From contig CAMAUE010000002.1 of assembly GCA_945861245.1 (NCBI GenBank), positions 1-64,000 on the forward strand: a stretch of 64,000 bases of DNA, in the 5' to 3' direction. The notes beneath the pieces were generated by a model. That model was not told the DNA's origin. It saw nothing but the letters and a program-made list of their open reading frames with translations, and did no database searches. Of this stretch, positions 34,315 to 42,656 are shown one piece after another (within the stretch, counting starts at the first letter, position 1; every line of letters starts with the position of its first letter). The DNA is from Singulisphaera sp. GP187 (GTDB taxonomy: Bacteria; Planctomycetota; Planctomycetia; Gemmatales; Gemmataceae). The position numbers and the translations under genes are program-made.

Positions 34315-36408
34315 TCACTCGATCACGATCGTCACGGGACGCCCGACTTCAAAGCGGCCATTGGGATAGCGATCCGAGACGGGGTTGGTCACTTCAAACC
34401 CGATTCGGCTCATCTTCGTCGCATGGTCGAGCGAGTGCGTTCGCAGCGTCAATGGCACATCGGGGATGCGTTGCGAACCGACGTCGGCCACGGTTGGAAT
34501 GTTCCAGAGGTACACAATCGAACCCGACGCGGAGACAGCGAACGAGTTTGCTCCGCCTTTACCGGCGTCCGGCGAGAAAGCGGCGCATGTCACTGCTTGC
34601 TTGTCGCGCGGGGCGAATTGGCGGACCTCGAAGCCACGCTCGTTGCCCTCCGGCGCTCGCCAAAGTTGCAAGCGTCCCTCGGCGACGCCTGCGGTCAGCA
34701 TCAGCGAACCGTCGGGCGAAAACTTCGCCAGCGTGTCGAACGGCGTCGCCCCCGCGGTCAGGCTGATCGTATGCACCAGCTTGCGTTCCTCCAACGACAT
34801 CAACCAAAGCGTGCGGTCCTTGTCGAACAACATCCAGCGGCCATCGGGACTGACGCCAAGATCGGCAACGTTGCCCTGGCGGTCATGCACCGGTTCACCA
34901 TCGGCGACGGCGCCTTTCTCCTTCAACTGCCAAACGCGCACGGATTTATCTCGTGAGGCCGAGACCAATCGGCATTGCGGCGTGAAGTGTAGCGATGTCA
35001 CCGCATCTTCGTGGCCTTGGGCCACGCCGTGAGCCGGGATAAAGCTGTACAACGGCGTCAACGTGGTCTCGATCTTCCAAAGTTTGATCGATCCGTCGCG
35101 GGCGCCGCTCGCCAAGAACTTGCCGTCCTGGCTGATCGCCAGGCTCGTGATCGCGGTGTCATCGCCGTGCTTGAGGGGCGGTTTGACTTTCTTCTTGTCC
35201 TGATCGTCGAGATCCCACACATACAAATTACCTTTCGCGCAACCGACGATGGCAAGATTCATCTCGGCAGTTTTCGGCGTGCAGACGACGACCCGAACCG
35301 GATCGGGGTGCATGTACATCCGCAGTGGGGCGCGATCCATCGGACGGAACACACAGAGCGTCTTATCCTCGCTTGCCGACACGATGCGATAATCCCGCGA
35401 CACCGCAATGCTATGTATCTCGCCGCGATGCCCGAACATTTCGTTCTGCGAGCCTTCAATGATCGTCGGCTCGATCGTCGCCGTGATGTACTTGCGCGAT
35501 TGCAACCGGAGATAGTCCGGCTCCTCGATCATCGCCTCGGCCATAAGGCGTTCGAGGTTTTGCACGACTAATACCGCGGGATTTTGCTGCTGCACAAAGG
35601 CACCCTGCTGGCGGACAATCGACTTGATCGTGAAATGCTTGTACGGCAAGAACGCGCGAAGCTCGTGCTGGCGCAGGCGGATGTCGGCCTGGTCCTTTTC
35701 GTTGTTTGCCAATCGCACGGCGCCTTGCTTGGTGATGTATTCGCTTTCGAGCTTGATCTTCGTCAATTTAGCGCCGCCCAGCGCTTCGGGACTGCCAGCC
35801 CCCCGCTCGACAAGATTCTTTTCGCGAATGTAACGTTCGTGTCCTTCCTTGGCGCCGGCGAGTGCGGCGACAGTCTCCGCCTCGGCGACACCGATCTTTT
35901 CGATCTTCTCCAGCACGTAGCCCAAGGCTTCCGACGGTTGGATCATCGCCAGCATTTGCCCGTGGTGTGCGGTTTGGCCCTCGTAATAGCGGCGGTAGAA
36001 TTTCGTGTACCTGTTGCGCCCGCCGTCGATCGGCTCCGTCGGGTAGTACGGTTCCGCCAAAAATGGCGCCGATCCTGCCGCGAGGACGGCGCTGTCGCTG
36101 ACCTGATCGCCGATGAAAAGCACACGGCCCGGAACCGGGCTAGGGACTTCTTCTATTTCGATGGCGTTCATCGTGCCCACCACGGGAATCGGATTGCTTT
36201 GACCCCGCGGCGGCGGCACGATAGTTGGGTATGGGTCGGCGGTGTAGAGGTCTTTCCCCAACGTCGTGGGATCGGCAACCTCGATTGCGCCGATTTGGCC
36301 GACGTTTTTCGGATTTGTGACCGAAGTCTGATCGAGCAGGCCAAGTTGCCATGCAATCACAAGAAACAATCCCGCGCCGAGCGCGACGATGAAAAGTATT
36401 CGGAACAT
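34315..36408 (-). CDS. HlyD-like adaptor with WD40 propeller
   Basis: A 697-residue protein anchored by an N-terminal membrane helix (MFRILFIVALGAGLFLVIAW). About 75-330 is a HlyD / membrane-fusion-protein region: GTMNAIEIEEVPSPVPGRVL fits a barrel-sandwich entry, then a long coiled coil (AEAETVAALAGAKEGHERYI...) and the return strand VRQQGAFVQQQNPAVLVVQN. About 345-640 is a WD40 propeller (GHRGEIHSIAVSRDYRIVSA, DGKFLASGARDGSIKLWKIE, GHEDAVTSLHF). A further short domain ends the protein. A WD40 on an adaptor is unusual; both parts lie on the same side of the membrane, outside the cytoplasm. The ATG at 36408 gives the anchor; upstream codons were rejected. Confidence 0.82.
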   Translation of the reverse strand: MFRILFIVALGAGLFLVIAWQLGLLDQTSVTNPKNVGQIGAIEVADPTTLGKDLYTADPYPTIVPPPRGQSNPIPVVGTMNAIEIEEVPSPVPGRVLFIGDQVSDSAVLAAGSAPFLAEPYYPTEPIDGGRNRYTKFYRRYYEGQTAHHGQMLAMIQPSEALGYVLEKIEKIGVAEAETVAALAGAKEGHERYIREKNLVERGAGSPEALGGAKLTKIKLESEYITKQGAVRLANNEKDQADIRLRQHELRAFLPYKHFTIKSIVRQQGAFVQQQNPAVLVVQNLERLMAEAMIEEPDYLRLQSRKYITATIEPTIIEGSQNEMFGHRGEIHSIAVSRDYRIVSASEDKTLCVFRPMDRAPLRMYMHPDPVRVVVCTPKTAEMNLAIVGCAKGNLYVWDLDDQDKKKVKPPLKHGDDTAITSLAISQDGKFLASGARDGSIKLWKIETTLTPLYSFIPAHGVAQGHEDAVTSLHFTPQCRLVSASRDKSVRVWQLKEKGAVADGEPVHDRQGNVADLGVSPDGRWMLFDKDRTLWLMSLEERKLVHTISLTAGATPFDTLAKFSPDGSLMLTAGVAEGRLQLWRAPEGNERGFEVRQFAPRDKQAVTCAAFSPDAGKGGANSFAVSASGSIVYLWNIPTVADVGSQRIPDVPLTLRTHSLDHATKMSRIGFEVTNPVSDRYPNGRFEVGRPVTIVIE

Positions 36409-36436
36409 AGGAGACCTCGCTGGAAGAAGGATACAT

Positions 36437-36504
36437 CGAGAACGACCCGGAAGTGTAGGCAACGGTTTGCACTAATCGGTCGTTTACGCTTCCGGCTCGT
36501 AATA
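36437..36504. repeat. Degenerate palindrome of family E
   Basis: The right arm CGTTTACGCTTCCGGCTCGT (36481-36500) matches family E; the left arm (around 36437-36465) is heavily changed. It lies between the first and second genes of the adaptor operon. Confidence 0.6.
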
Positions 36505-36531
36505 CGACTTTGGTTGTGCGCGTCAGGTTTT

Positions 36532-38658
36532 TCACGTGAACGGGAAGATCACTTTCTCGAAGAGGAATTCCCAGACGCCGTAGAAGAGCGAGTAGCCCAT
36601 CGCGCGGTTGCCACAACGGATGCGCGTGCTGACTTCGGTGCCCGTGATGAGTCGTCCTGCGGGCATGCGATCGTCCTCGGGGATGTCATTGCCGTCGAGG
36701 CGAACCCAGGCCATGACGACGGCCTCGGCTTCGTCGTTGCTGTCCTTCTGATTGTTGGCCTGGAAAGCGATCTTGTCGCGGCGGATCTTTCCTCGGTAGG
36801 ATCGCCACGGCTCGGTCTTGAGCATGATGTCCACGTCGAGTTCGGTATTCGCGGGCAGGGATTCAAACGCTCGCAGGATTTGGCCGATGTGCTTTTGCGG
36901 AATCTTGAGCTCGACCTCCCAGTCCGAAATCTTCGGCCGCTTCGGATCGGTAAAGCCGATGCGAATGAGTGGATCGCTTGGCTTGACCTGGCGGCCGAGA
37001 AGGTTCTCGCGAAAATCGGCGCTGAGAATAATGCCGGCACGCGGCGAGTTGATGTAGTAGTATCCCGGCTTGGTTGGATGGGCGTTGGTTCGGTTCTTCA
37101 AATCTTCGAGCATCCTGATGCTCTGCTCACGTTTTACGCGGGTCTCAAACGCGGTGATGCCGTCCATGCCACGGCCTTCGCCGCCTTCGCCCATACGCTG
37201 CGCGAGGGGATTGATTTTATTGGCCAGGGCGTCGATTTCGCCTTGAAGCTCGCGGATCCGCTTTTCGAGATCGGAGTCGAACATCGTTAGAAGAGCCTTG
37301 CCTTTGGTTACTTCGGTGCCGGAGGCGAGGCCGGACATGACGTCCTCGACTTTGCCGGGGATAGGTGAAAACACCCAGATGCGATTCTTGGGCAGGGCCG
37401 TGCCGCTGGCGTCCATCTTGAGCGGGAAGGGGATGAGGATCAGAGCAAGAATGAGAATGGCGACACCCGTCAGCGACAGCGTGGTGATCGCCTTGGCTTT
37501 GCCGCCCAGCCCGTCTTGCAGATAAGCCAGCGGCAGCCAAATGAAGCGCATCGGGATGCGCTGATATTCGAGCGCGTTGTAGAGGGCCGGGCAGGCATGG
37601 CGGCCGACCACGTCGAGTCGAGCTTGCAGTTGCTCCGTTGCCAGGACGGTCTCGAAACATTCCATCATCAATGCGGAGCGGGCGGGCTTCTTGCTCCCCT
37701 TGTCGCGTTCATCTTGCAGCGGCGCGATGACGAGAATCTTGCTGTTGCTTTCCGCCAAGTAAGCGTCTAGGCTCTTCAGAACCTTGGGAGGCAAGGTTCC
37801 GTCCAGCGTGCCGGTGTAGACGAGTCGCTCGCCCCATTCGATGACCGAATCGAAGAGTTTGCGCATGAGCTGCACGAGGTTCGAGCGTTTCTCGACGACA
37901 TCGGCGCCGCTGATGGCGCTGACCTGGCACTTGTCCGAGCTGCGCGTCGCCACGCTGACGCGATCGACTTCGATGAGGCGACGCGCTTCATTGGCGATGA
38001 GGTATGCGACCTCGGTGAGATTGAGACTGTTGTGAATTTGCCGCGTGAACGTTTCGAGCTTCAGCCAAAGCTCCTGTTGACCGACCATTTGGCGGAGTTG
38101 ATGGTTGCGCAAGAAAAGCGAAATGAATCCCACCATGCGAACGACGAACTGGTATAGGCTTTGCAGCGCGTTCGCGTTGCGGGAAGGATCCTGCCAGAGC
38201 TCAACGAGGCCGATGACTTGCTTTTCTTGCAGGATCGGCACAAGGATAATGATGAAGTCGGTGGGGTTGCCGGCGACTGAATCGGGGCCATTGGCGGCCT
38301 GGCTGTAATGGGGCTTGATGATGCCGCCCTTGCCTTGGGTGATTGCCTGGCGCAGCAACTCGTCATGCATCGGTCGCGTTTCGGCGTTCTGTTCCAGGCC
38401 GACTTCGCGCAGGTTGATTTGGCATTGCAGCTGAAGGTTGCCCTGCGGGGTACGAATCCACACAGCGCCGGCGTGGGCCTGAGTCGCGAAATAGATGCGC
38501 TGCAGAAATTCGCTATACATCTGTGCCGGCGGAATGTCCGACTCGGCAAGCTGGGCGATCTCCTCGGCGACCTGATTCACCTGCTTGCGCGCCTGCTCGA
38601 TCTGCTGCATTTCCAGGGTGTTCGCCGTGCTGCCGGGAGCGTTCGGTTCGTTGTTCAT
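36532..38658 (-). CDS. GAF-domain protein fused to HlyD-like adaptor
   Basis: A 708-residue protein, first of three adaptor genes. About residues 15-55 form a coiled coil; about 45-185 and 205-365 look like two GAF-type sensor domains (AQMYSEFLQRIYFATQAHAG; LNLTEVAYLIANEARRLIEV). A membrane helix follows near 405-425 (LSLTGVAILILALILIPFPL), then a HlyD region beginning MDASGTALPKNRIWVFSPIP, with a long coiled coil and return strand (NSPRAGIILSADFRENLLGR). The GAF part would sit in the cytoplasm and the HlyD arm outside. No ligand is known. The ATG at 38658 follows a GAGG site. Confidence 0.83.
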   Translation of the reverse strand: MNNEPNAPGSTANTLEMQQIEQARKQVNQVAEEIAQLAESDIPPAQMYSEFLQRIYFATQAHAGAVWIRTPQGNLQLQCQINLREVGLEQNAETRPMHDELLRQAITQGKGGIIKPHYSQAANGPDSVAGNPTDFIIILVPILQEKQVIGLVELWQDPSRNANALQSLYQFVVRMVGFISLFLRNHQLRQMVGQQELWLKLETFTRQIHNSLNLTEVAYLIANEARRLIEVDRVSVATRSSDKCQVSAISGADVVEKRSNLVQLMRKLFDSVIEWGERLVYTGTLDGTLPPKVLKSLDAYLAESNSKILVIAPLQDERDKGSKKPARSALMMECFETVLATEQLQARLDVVGRHACPALYNALEYQRIPMRFIWLPLAYLQDGLGGKAKAITTLSLTGVAILILALILIPFPLKMDASGTALPKNRIWVFSPIPGKVEDVMSGLASGTEVTKGKALLTMFDSDLEKRIRELQGEIDALANKINPLAQRMGEGGEGRGMDGITAFETRVKREQSIRMLEDLKNRTNAHPTKPGYYYINSPRAGIILSADFRENLLGRQVKPSDPLIRIGFTDPKRPKISDWEVELKIPQKHIGQILRAFESLPANTELDVDIMLKTEPWRSYRGKIRRDKIAFQANNQKDSNDEAEAVVMAWVRLDGNDIPEDDRMPAGRLITGTEVSTRIRCGNRAMGYSLFYGVWEFLFEKVIFPFT

Positions 38659-38831
38659 GTTGGACCTCGGGGGCAATGGATTCGTTAGGCGGTAGTCCGA
38701 AAAACTCACCACAGATTACGCAGAGAAACGCATTATGCTAGGGCTATACGACAAAACACAGTGCGACAGGGTGTTTTTCCTGAAATTGTCACGCGACGCC
38801 CCTAGTGCTTTGTCTACGCTAAGATATCGGG

Positions 38832-38894
38832 CACGAGCCGAAAGCGTAAGCGACGGATGGTCATGCCAGACCGTCGCTTACGCTTCCGGCTCGT
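38832..38894. repeat. Palindrome family E, copy 1
   Basis: Left arm CACGAGCCGAAAGCGTAAGC-GACGG, right arm CCGTCGCTTACGCTTCCGGC-TCGT, one mismatch, loop 14 bases. Copy 2 with longer outer arms is at 59428-59513. Confidence 0.85.
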
Positions 38895-38908
38895 AAACCA
38901 AACATCTT

Positions 38909-39026
38909 ATACTGCGGGCGGTTGAGCACGTCGCATTTTCAGAGCCTGAGCGCCAGCGAAGGGTCGCGTCGTGCCCGTCGCTGGCGCTCAGGCTCCGACC
39001 GGACAAATTCATCCGCTAGAAGTATA
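38909..39026. repeat. Repeat family G, copy 1 (about 118 bp)
   Basis: A central hairpin, GAGCCTGAGCGCCAGCGA / CGCTGGCGCTCAGGCTC, is flanked by conserved non-palindromic sequence: ACTGCGGGCGGTTGAG before and GACCGGACAAATTCATCCGC after. The whole unit recurs at 52911-53030 with strong identity outside the hairpin as well, so it behaves as one element. Confidence 0.85.
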
Positions 39027-39312
39027 CATTTAACCTGTGACAGAGCACTACAATAGTATTATCTATACAAACCGCACAGAAAGTATGAGTTTGTGAATCA
39101 ATTCGCGCAATTTATTTCACAATCGCAAAGCAATTGGCACGGATTTTTCAAGGCCCGTGCATCCTTCGGCATGCGCGACATGGGTCGTATAGTACCAGTT
39201 GCATCTACGGAAATCACGAATAACGCCGATGAAATCATACGCTGCAGGAATTATTCCCTATCCGTCCGATCCGTGGTTAAATTATTGCAAATTCGTTCAA
39301 GTGAGTTGACTT

Positions 39313-40071
39313 ATGGTAGAACACGAATTCGGCGTGCCAATCCCCGGGCACGTGCTGGAGCCAGAGCGCTGGGTCCAGACGGCGTTGAAAAAGCTGCCGC
39401 CGGTTGGCCCGCTGGACGTTGCCGCGCTCTTTGGCAGAGTCGTCCCGCTGGTTGTCGATCTCGGTTGTGGCAACGGTCGCTTTCTGCTTGGATCGGCACT
39501 CGCTCGACCGGAAATGGATCACATCGGCATCGACATTCTACCGATGGTCTTGCGCTATGCCACCCGGCGTGGCAACCAGCGAGGCTTGAGCAACCTGCGT
39601 TTCGCCGCCATCGACGCGCAGCGATTTCTCAAAGATTACCTGCGAACTGCCAGCGTTTGCGAGGTGCACTGTTATCACCCACAGCCGTTCCACGACGCGC
39701 GCGAGATGCATAAGCGCCTGCTGACTCCGACCTTCTTGGCCGATGTGCGTCGTGTGTTGGAGCCAGGCGGCCGCTTTTTCGTGCAGACCGACAACGAGCC
39801 GTATTGGCGATATGTGACGCAGATCGCGCCGAGCTTTTTTGACTTTCACGAACAGATCGGCCCCTGGTCCGACACGCCACGCGGTCGAACGCGGCGAGAG
39901 ATCTTGGGGCTGAAGCATCAATACGCCATATTTCGCGGCTGGGGCACGGCTCGAAACGACGTGACGCTCGCCGACCCGCTGCCCGCACCGACGTTCGACG
40001 CCGGGCCACGCCACCGCGATCTCGACCGACTCGAAAGCGAATCAAACGCCCGGTTTCGGCAGCGTCGTTGA
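39313..40071 (+). CDS. trmB: tRNA (guanine-N7-)-methyltransferase, divergent
   Basis: A 252-residue SAM-dependent methyltransferase. Motif I VVDLGCGNGRFLLG is at about 47-60, IGIDI follows as motif II, and GGRFFVQTDNEPYWRYV matches the TrmB C-terminal motif. The usual catalytic/tRNA-binding stretch FPDPWPK-RHxKRR is replaced by YHPQPFHDAREMHKR, so it is a divergent branch that keeps the spacing and terminal KR. It would methylate G46 in the tRNA variable loop. The last 30 bases overlap the end of the convergent gene on the other strand. Confidence 0.83.
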   Translation: MVEHEFGVPIPGHVLEPERWVQTALKKLPPVGPLDVAALFGRVVPLVVDLGCGNGRFLLGSALARPEMDHIGIDILPMVLRYATRRGNQRGLSNLRFAAIDAQRFLKDYLRTASVCEVHCYHPQPFHDAREMHKRLLTPTFLADVRRVLEPGGRFFVQTDNEPYWRYVTQIAPSFFDFHEQIGPWSDTPRGRTRREILGLKHQYAIFRGWGTARNDVTLADPLPAPTFDAGPRHRDLDRLESESNARFRQRR

Positions 40072-41241
40072 AGCACGGCTGCGTTCGACCATCCAGGTAG
40101 TCGCGGCAAGGGCGATCCACCCGGCTAACCCGGCGACAAACAAAATTATGCCGAGGGCCGTGCTCGCGAAAAACGACTTCGCGGGATCAGCAGGCTCCAC
40201 AATCGGCTGCACGGCAAAGCCGTTGTTGTCGGGCCGATTCGGATCGTGCTGTGGGTCGCCGCCGTGTTCGGGATCAAGCTCGTGGAAACCATCGAGCAGC
40301 TTGGTGAACGCCATTCGGCGCGGCGCCTTGTCGTCAATCTTGGGGCCGGCCTTTGTCCACAGGTCGGCCAATTTGAGTCGCGCGTCCTTGCTCTGCGGAT
40401 CAAATTTCAGCGTGTCCTTCATATCTCCCAGCCAATCTTTCTCGATACCAAACGGCAAAGCGTGGCCAAACAATTTCCGCTGATTCGGGTCATTCTCGCA
40501 CGGCATCGTCAGCGTCGCGATGCGTTCGAGCAGGTCCTTGTCGGCCCATTCCGCGCCCTGAAAAGCTTCGCCCGCCCTCAGCATGTTGCCAAAAAGGACG
40601 ACGATCTTCGGCGTTTCCGTGGAAGCCAACTCCTCGCCCAGCCCCCAGAGCGTCCAGCGTTCCTGTTCGCGTCGTTTATTAGAGAGCGTGATGAGTCTTA
40701 CGTCATGGTGGAGCGATTCATCGAGCTTCGAGCGGTCCTTGTTAAACGCGCCCAGAACACGTTTCACCTTGGCGTCGACCCTGCGATTCGCGAATTCGTC
40801 GGTAGACTCCAGCAGCAGCACGGTGCACAGCGATTTCGCGATCTCGCCGCGTATCTCATTGCGTATCGGCGAACGCAACAGGGCTATCAACGTACCGAAG
40901 GGATCGAACGGGATCATGCGGTCATCCGGTGCGATCAGCCAGAATTCCGACTGCTTCAAGTCCGTCGGCAGCGGGATCGACTTTAGCACGGCTGCGACCT
41001 TCTTGGGGTCCGTCGGCAGATGCACCAACACGATGTTGCTGTGCCTGGTCTGCGAGAGCAGCTTGGTATGCTGCGCCAGGGTTGCCGGCGTGTTCTCGGT
41101 ATCGGTGAGATGGAGCAGGCGGAAAGGCCGCGGCTCGATTTCGACGAACCCGGCTTCGCGCACCGTGAACTGGGCCGAAGCGGGCGTGGGAACGAAGGCG
41201 AACAACACCATCAGATGCAACAAGACCTGAGAAAATCGCAT
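40042..41241 (-). CDS. Exported protein of unknown function with C-terminal membrane anchor
   Basis: A 399-residue protein with a signal peptide (MRFSQVLLHLMVLFAFVPTP, cleavage after ASA) and a C-terminal membrane helix (ALGIILFVAGLAGWIALAAT) followed by a short basic tail, so most of it lies outside the cytoplasm. The middle (LVHLPTDPKKVAAVLKSIPL; PKIVVLFGNMLRAGEAFQGA) has alternating strand/helix character, perhaps a Rossmann-like fold, but I recognise no family. Its stop codon overlaps the 3' end of trmB by 30 bases on the opposite strand. The ATG at 41241 was chosen for the signal peptide. Confidence 0.78.
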   Translation of the reverse strand: MRFSQVLLHLMVLFAFVPTPASAQFTVREAGFVEIEPRPFRLLHLTDTENTPATLAQHTKLLSQTRHSNIVLVHLPTDPKKVAAVLKSIPLPTDLKQSEFWLIAPDDRMIPFDPFGTLIALLRSPIRNEIRGEIAKSLCTVLLLESTDEFANRRVDAKVKRVLGAFNKDRSKLDESLHHDVRLITLSNKRREQERWTLWGLGEELASTETPKIVVLFGNMLRAGEAFQGAEWADKDLLERIATLTMPCENDPNQRKLFGHALPFGIEKDWLGDMKDTLKFDPQSKDARLKLADLWTKAGPKIDDKAPRRMAFTKLLDGFHELDPEHGGDPQHDPNRPDNNGFAVQPIVEPADPAKSFFASTALGIILFVAGLAGWIALAATTWMVERSRASTTLPKPGV

Positions 41242-41392
41242 AGCGGCGATCCACCGGAGGAAGTTTGAGGTTTCAATGTCCAAGGCGCCATTCATCATAT
41301 TATGTCATTTTCCGCCCTGCCGGGTATAATCTTTCTCCATGGGCCTTGAAGGCTCCCGCCACGACCATTCACTTTTCATTTGGGGAGTTCGC

Positions 41393-42508
41393 ATGATTCG
41401 CAAGAGTTGGGCTGTTACCGCCGCCTGCACCGCGTTGTTCGGGTTCGGCGTTGCCGTGTTATCGGACGTCGGCGTAGCCGGCGAAGACAAGAAAAAGACC
41501 GAGAAGAAAGTCGAAAAGAAGGCCGAGAAGAAAAAGGAAGTCTGGACCGACATCAATGATAAGTCGCTGCCGATCGACTTCAAGTTTCAGGGCGAATACG
41601 TCGGCGAAAAGGTCGGCGCTCAGGTCATCGCGTTAGGCAACGGGACGTTTCAGGCCGTCGTCTACACCGGCGGACTGCCCGGCGCAGGCTGGAACGGCAA
41701 GGACCGATCACTCCTCGCTGGTAATCTTGAGGCGGACAAAGTCGTGTTCACGGCAGCTCAGGGCAAACGCAATTACCTCGCCCAGGCGCCGACCGCGTTC
41801 TCGGCAACAGCGAAATTCCCCCCCGTCGGGCATCAAGAAAGCCTCAGCGCGACCATCGTCGGCGACACGATGACGCTGAAAGACAAAAGCCCGATCGAAC
41901 TCAAGCGAACCGTTCGCACCAGCCCGACGCTCGGCGCCAAGATCGCAGCCGGCGCCGTCGTCCTCTTCGACGGTACCAGCAAAGACGAGTTCAACGGCGG
42001 CCGACTCGACAAAATCACCGGACTACTCAACACTGATGGCAGCGACGTCACCACCAAACGCAAATTCTCCAACTACACCGCTCACATTGAGTTCATCCTG
42101 CCGTACCGTCCCGATGCTCGTGGCCAGGGCCGAGGCAACAGCGGGTTCTATCAGGTCGATCATTACGAAGTGCAAATCCTCGACTCCTTCGGCCTCGAAG
42201 GCAAGGACAACGAGTGCGGCGGCGTCTATCAACGGCTCAATTGCAAAGTCAACATGTGCCTGCCGCCGTTGCAATGGCAGACCTACGATGTCGAATTCAC
42301 CAATGCCGTGACCAGGGACGGCAAGGTCACCAAGAAGTCGCGCATCACGCTCAAGCACAACGGCGTCCTCGTGCACGACAACGCCGAACTCGTCGGCGTC
42401 ACCGGCGGCGCCCGCAAGGAAGCCGAAGGCACGCCCGGCCTGCTGCGTCTGCAAGGCCACGGCAACCCACTGCAGTTCCGCAACATCTGGGTCGTTGAGA
42501 ACAAGTAG
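41393..42508 (+). CDS. Exported DUF1080 (3-keto-disaccharide hydrolase-like) protein
   Basis: A 371-residue exported protein. Signal peptide MIRKSWAVTAACTALFGFGV, then a lysine-rich linker (DKKKTEKKVEKKAEKKKE). The C-terminal half (about 180-370) is the DUF1080 concanavalin-like fold: VVLFDGTSKDEFNGGRLDKI, GNSGFYQVDHYEVQILDSFG and the closing GNPLQFRNIWVVE. Family members cleave 3-keto glycosides, and the fold is very abundant in planctomycetes. The N-terminal half (about 55-175) has no family I recognise. A GGGGAG site precedes the ATG at 41393. Confidence 0.9.
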   Translation: MIRKSWAVTAACTALFGFGVAVLSDVGVAGEDKKKTEKKVEKKAEKKKEVWTDINDKSLPIDFKFQGEYVGEKVGAQVIALGNGTFQAVVYTGGLPGAGWNGKDRSLLAGNLEADKVVFTAAQGKRNYLAQAPTAFSATAKFPPVGHQESLSATIVGDTMTLKDKSPIELKRTVRTSPTLGAKIAAGAVVLFDGTSKDEFNGGRLDKITGLLNTDGSDVTTKRKFSNYTAHIEFILPYRPDARGQGRGNSGFYQVDHYEVQILDSFGLEGKDNECGGVYQRLNCKVNMCLPPLQWQTYDVEFTNAVTRDGKVTKKSRITLKHNGVLVHDNAELVGVTGGARKEAEGTPGLLRLQGHGNPLQFRNIWVVENK

Positions 42509-42518
42509 TAACTTCTGC

Positions 42519-42545
42519 ATTCCGCTTGCGGCTTAGCGCTCGCGC
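42519..42545. repeat. Solo left arm of palindrome family A
   Basis: CATTCCGCTTGCGGCTTAGC then GCTCGCGCC matches the left arm of family A, but the right arm is absent; a shortened family C unit follows at 42562. Two partial elements side by side suggest insertion or deletion at this spot. Confidence 0.7.
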
Positions 42546-42561
42546 CAAAAAAACTTGATCG

Positions 42562-42607
42562 AATTCAAGCCCAGGGGTGAGGTACTCCGAACCCCTGGGC
42601 TTGAATT
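42562..42607. repeat. Shortened palindrome of family C
   Basis: AATTCAAGCCCAGGGGT pairs with ACCCCTGGGCTTGAATT around GAGGTACTCCGA. Only one half of the usual family C unit is present, but its own ends pair to make a new hairpin. It lies between the convergent DUF1080 and ThuA genes. Confidence 0.75.
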
Positions 42608-42656
42608 TTCCGATTGCTTCGCAACGAGACCTTCACTTCTTTTTCAACGCCTTTCG

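Larger units (their letters stand above)
38659..39312. other. Intergenic region with two palindromes
   Basis: No gene is supported between the divergent adaptor operon and trmB. It holds a family E palindrome (38832-38894) and a family G repeat (38909-39026). 38700-38830 and 39030-39312 show nothing recognisable; the latter is A/T-richer than its surroundings and may carry the trmB promoter. I looked for a short peptide gene that could be a substrate of the PqqD/M50 protein and found no convincing one. Confidence 0.6.

Noticed and set aside
35584-37290. A 568-codon plus-strand frame across the adaptor operon
   Set aside because: It spans the junction of two well-supported minus-strand genes and has no recognisable domain.
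39093-39713. A 206-codon plus frame overlapping the trmB start
   Set aside because: It is in a different frame from trmB, which has clear methyltransferase motifs from 39313; the upstream part has no homology.
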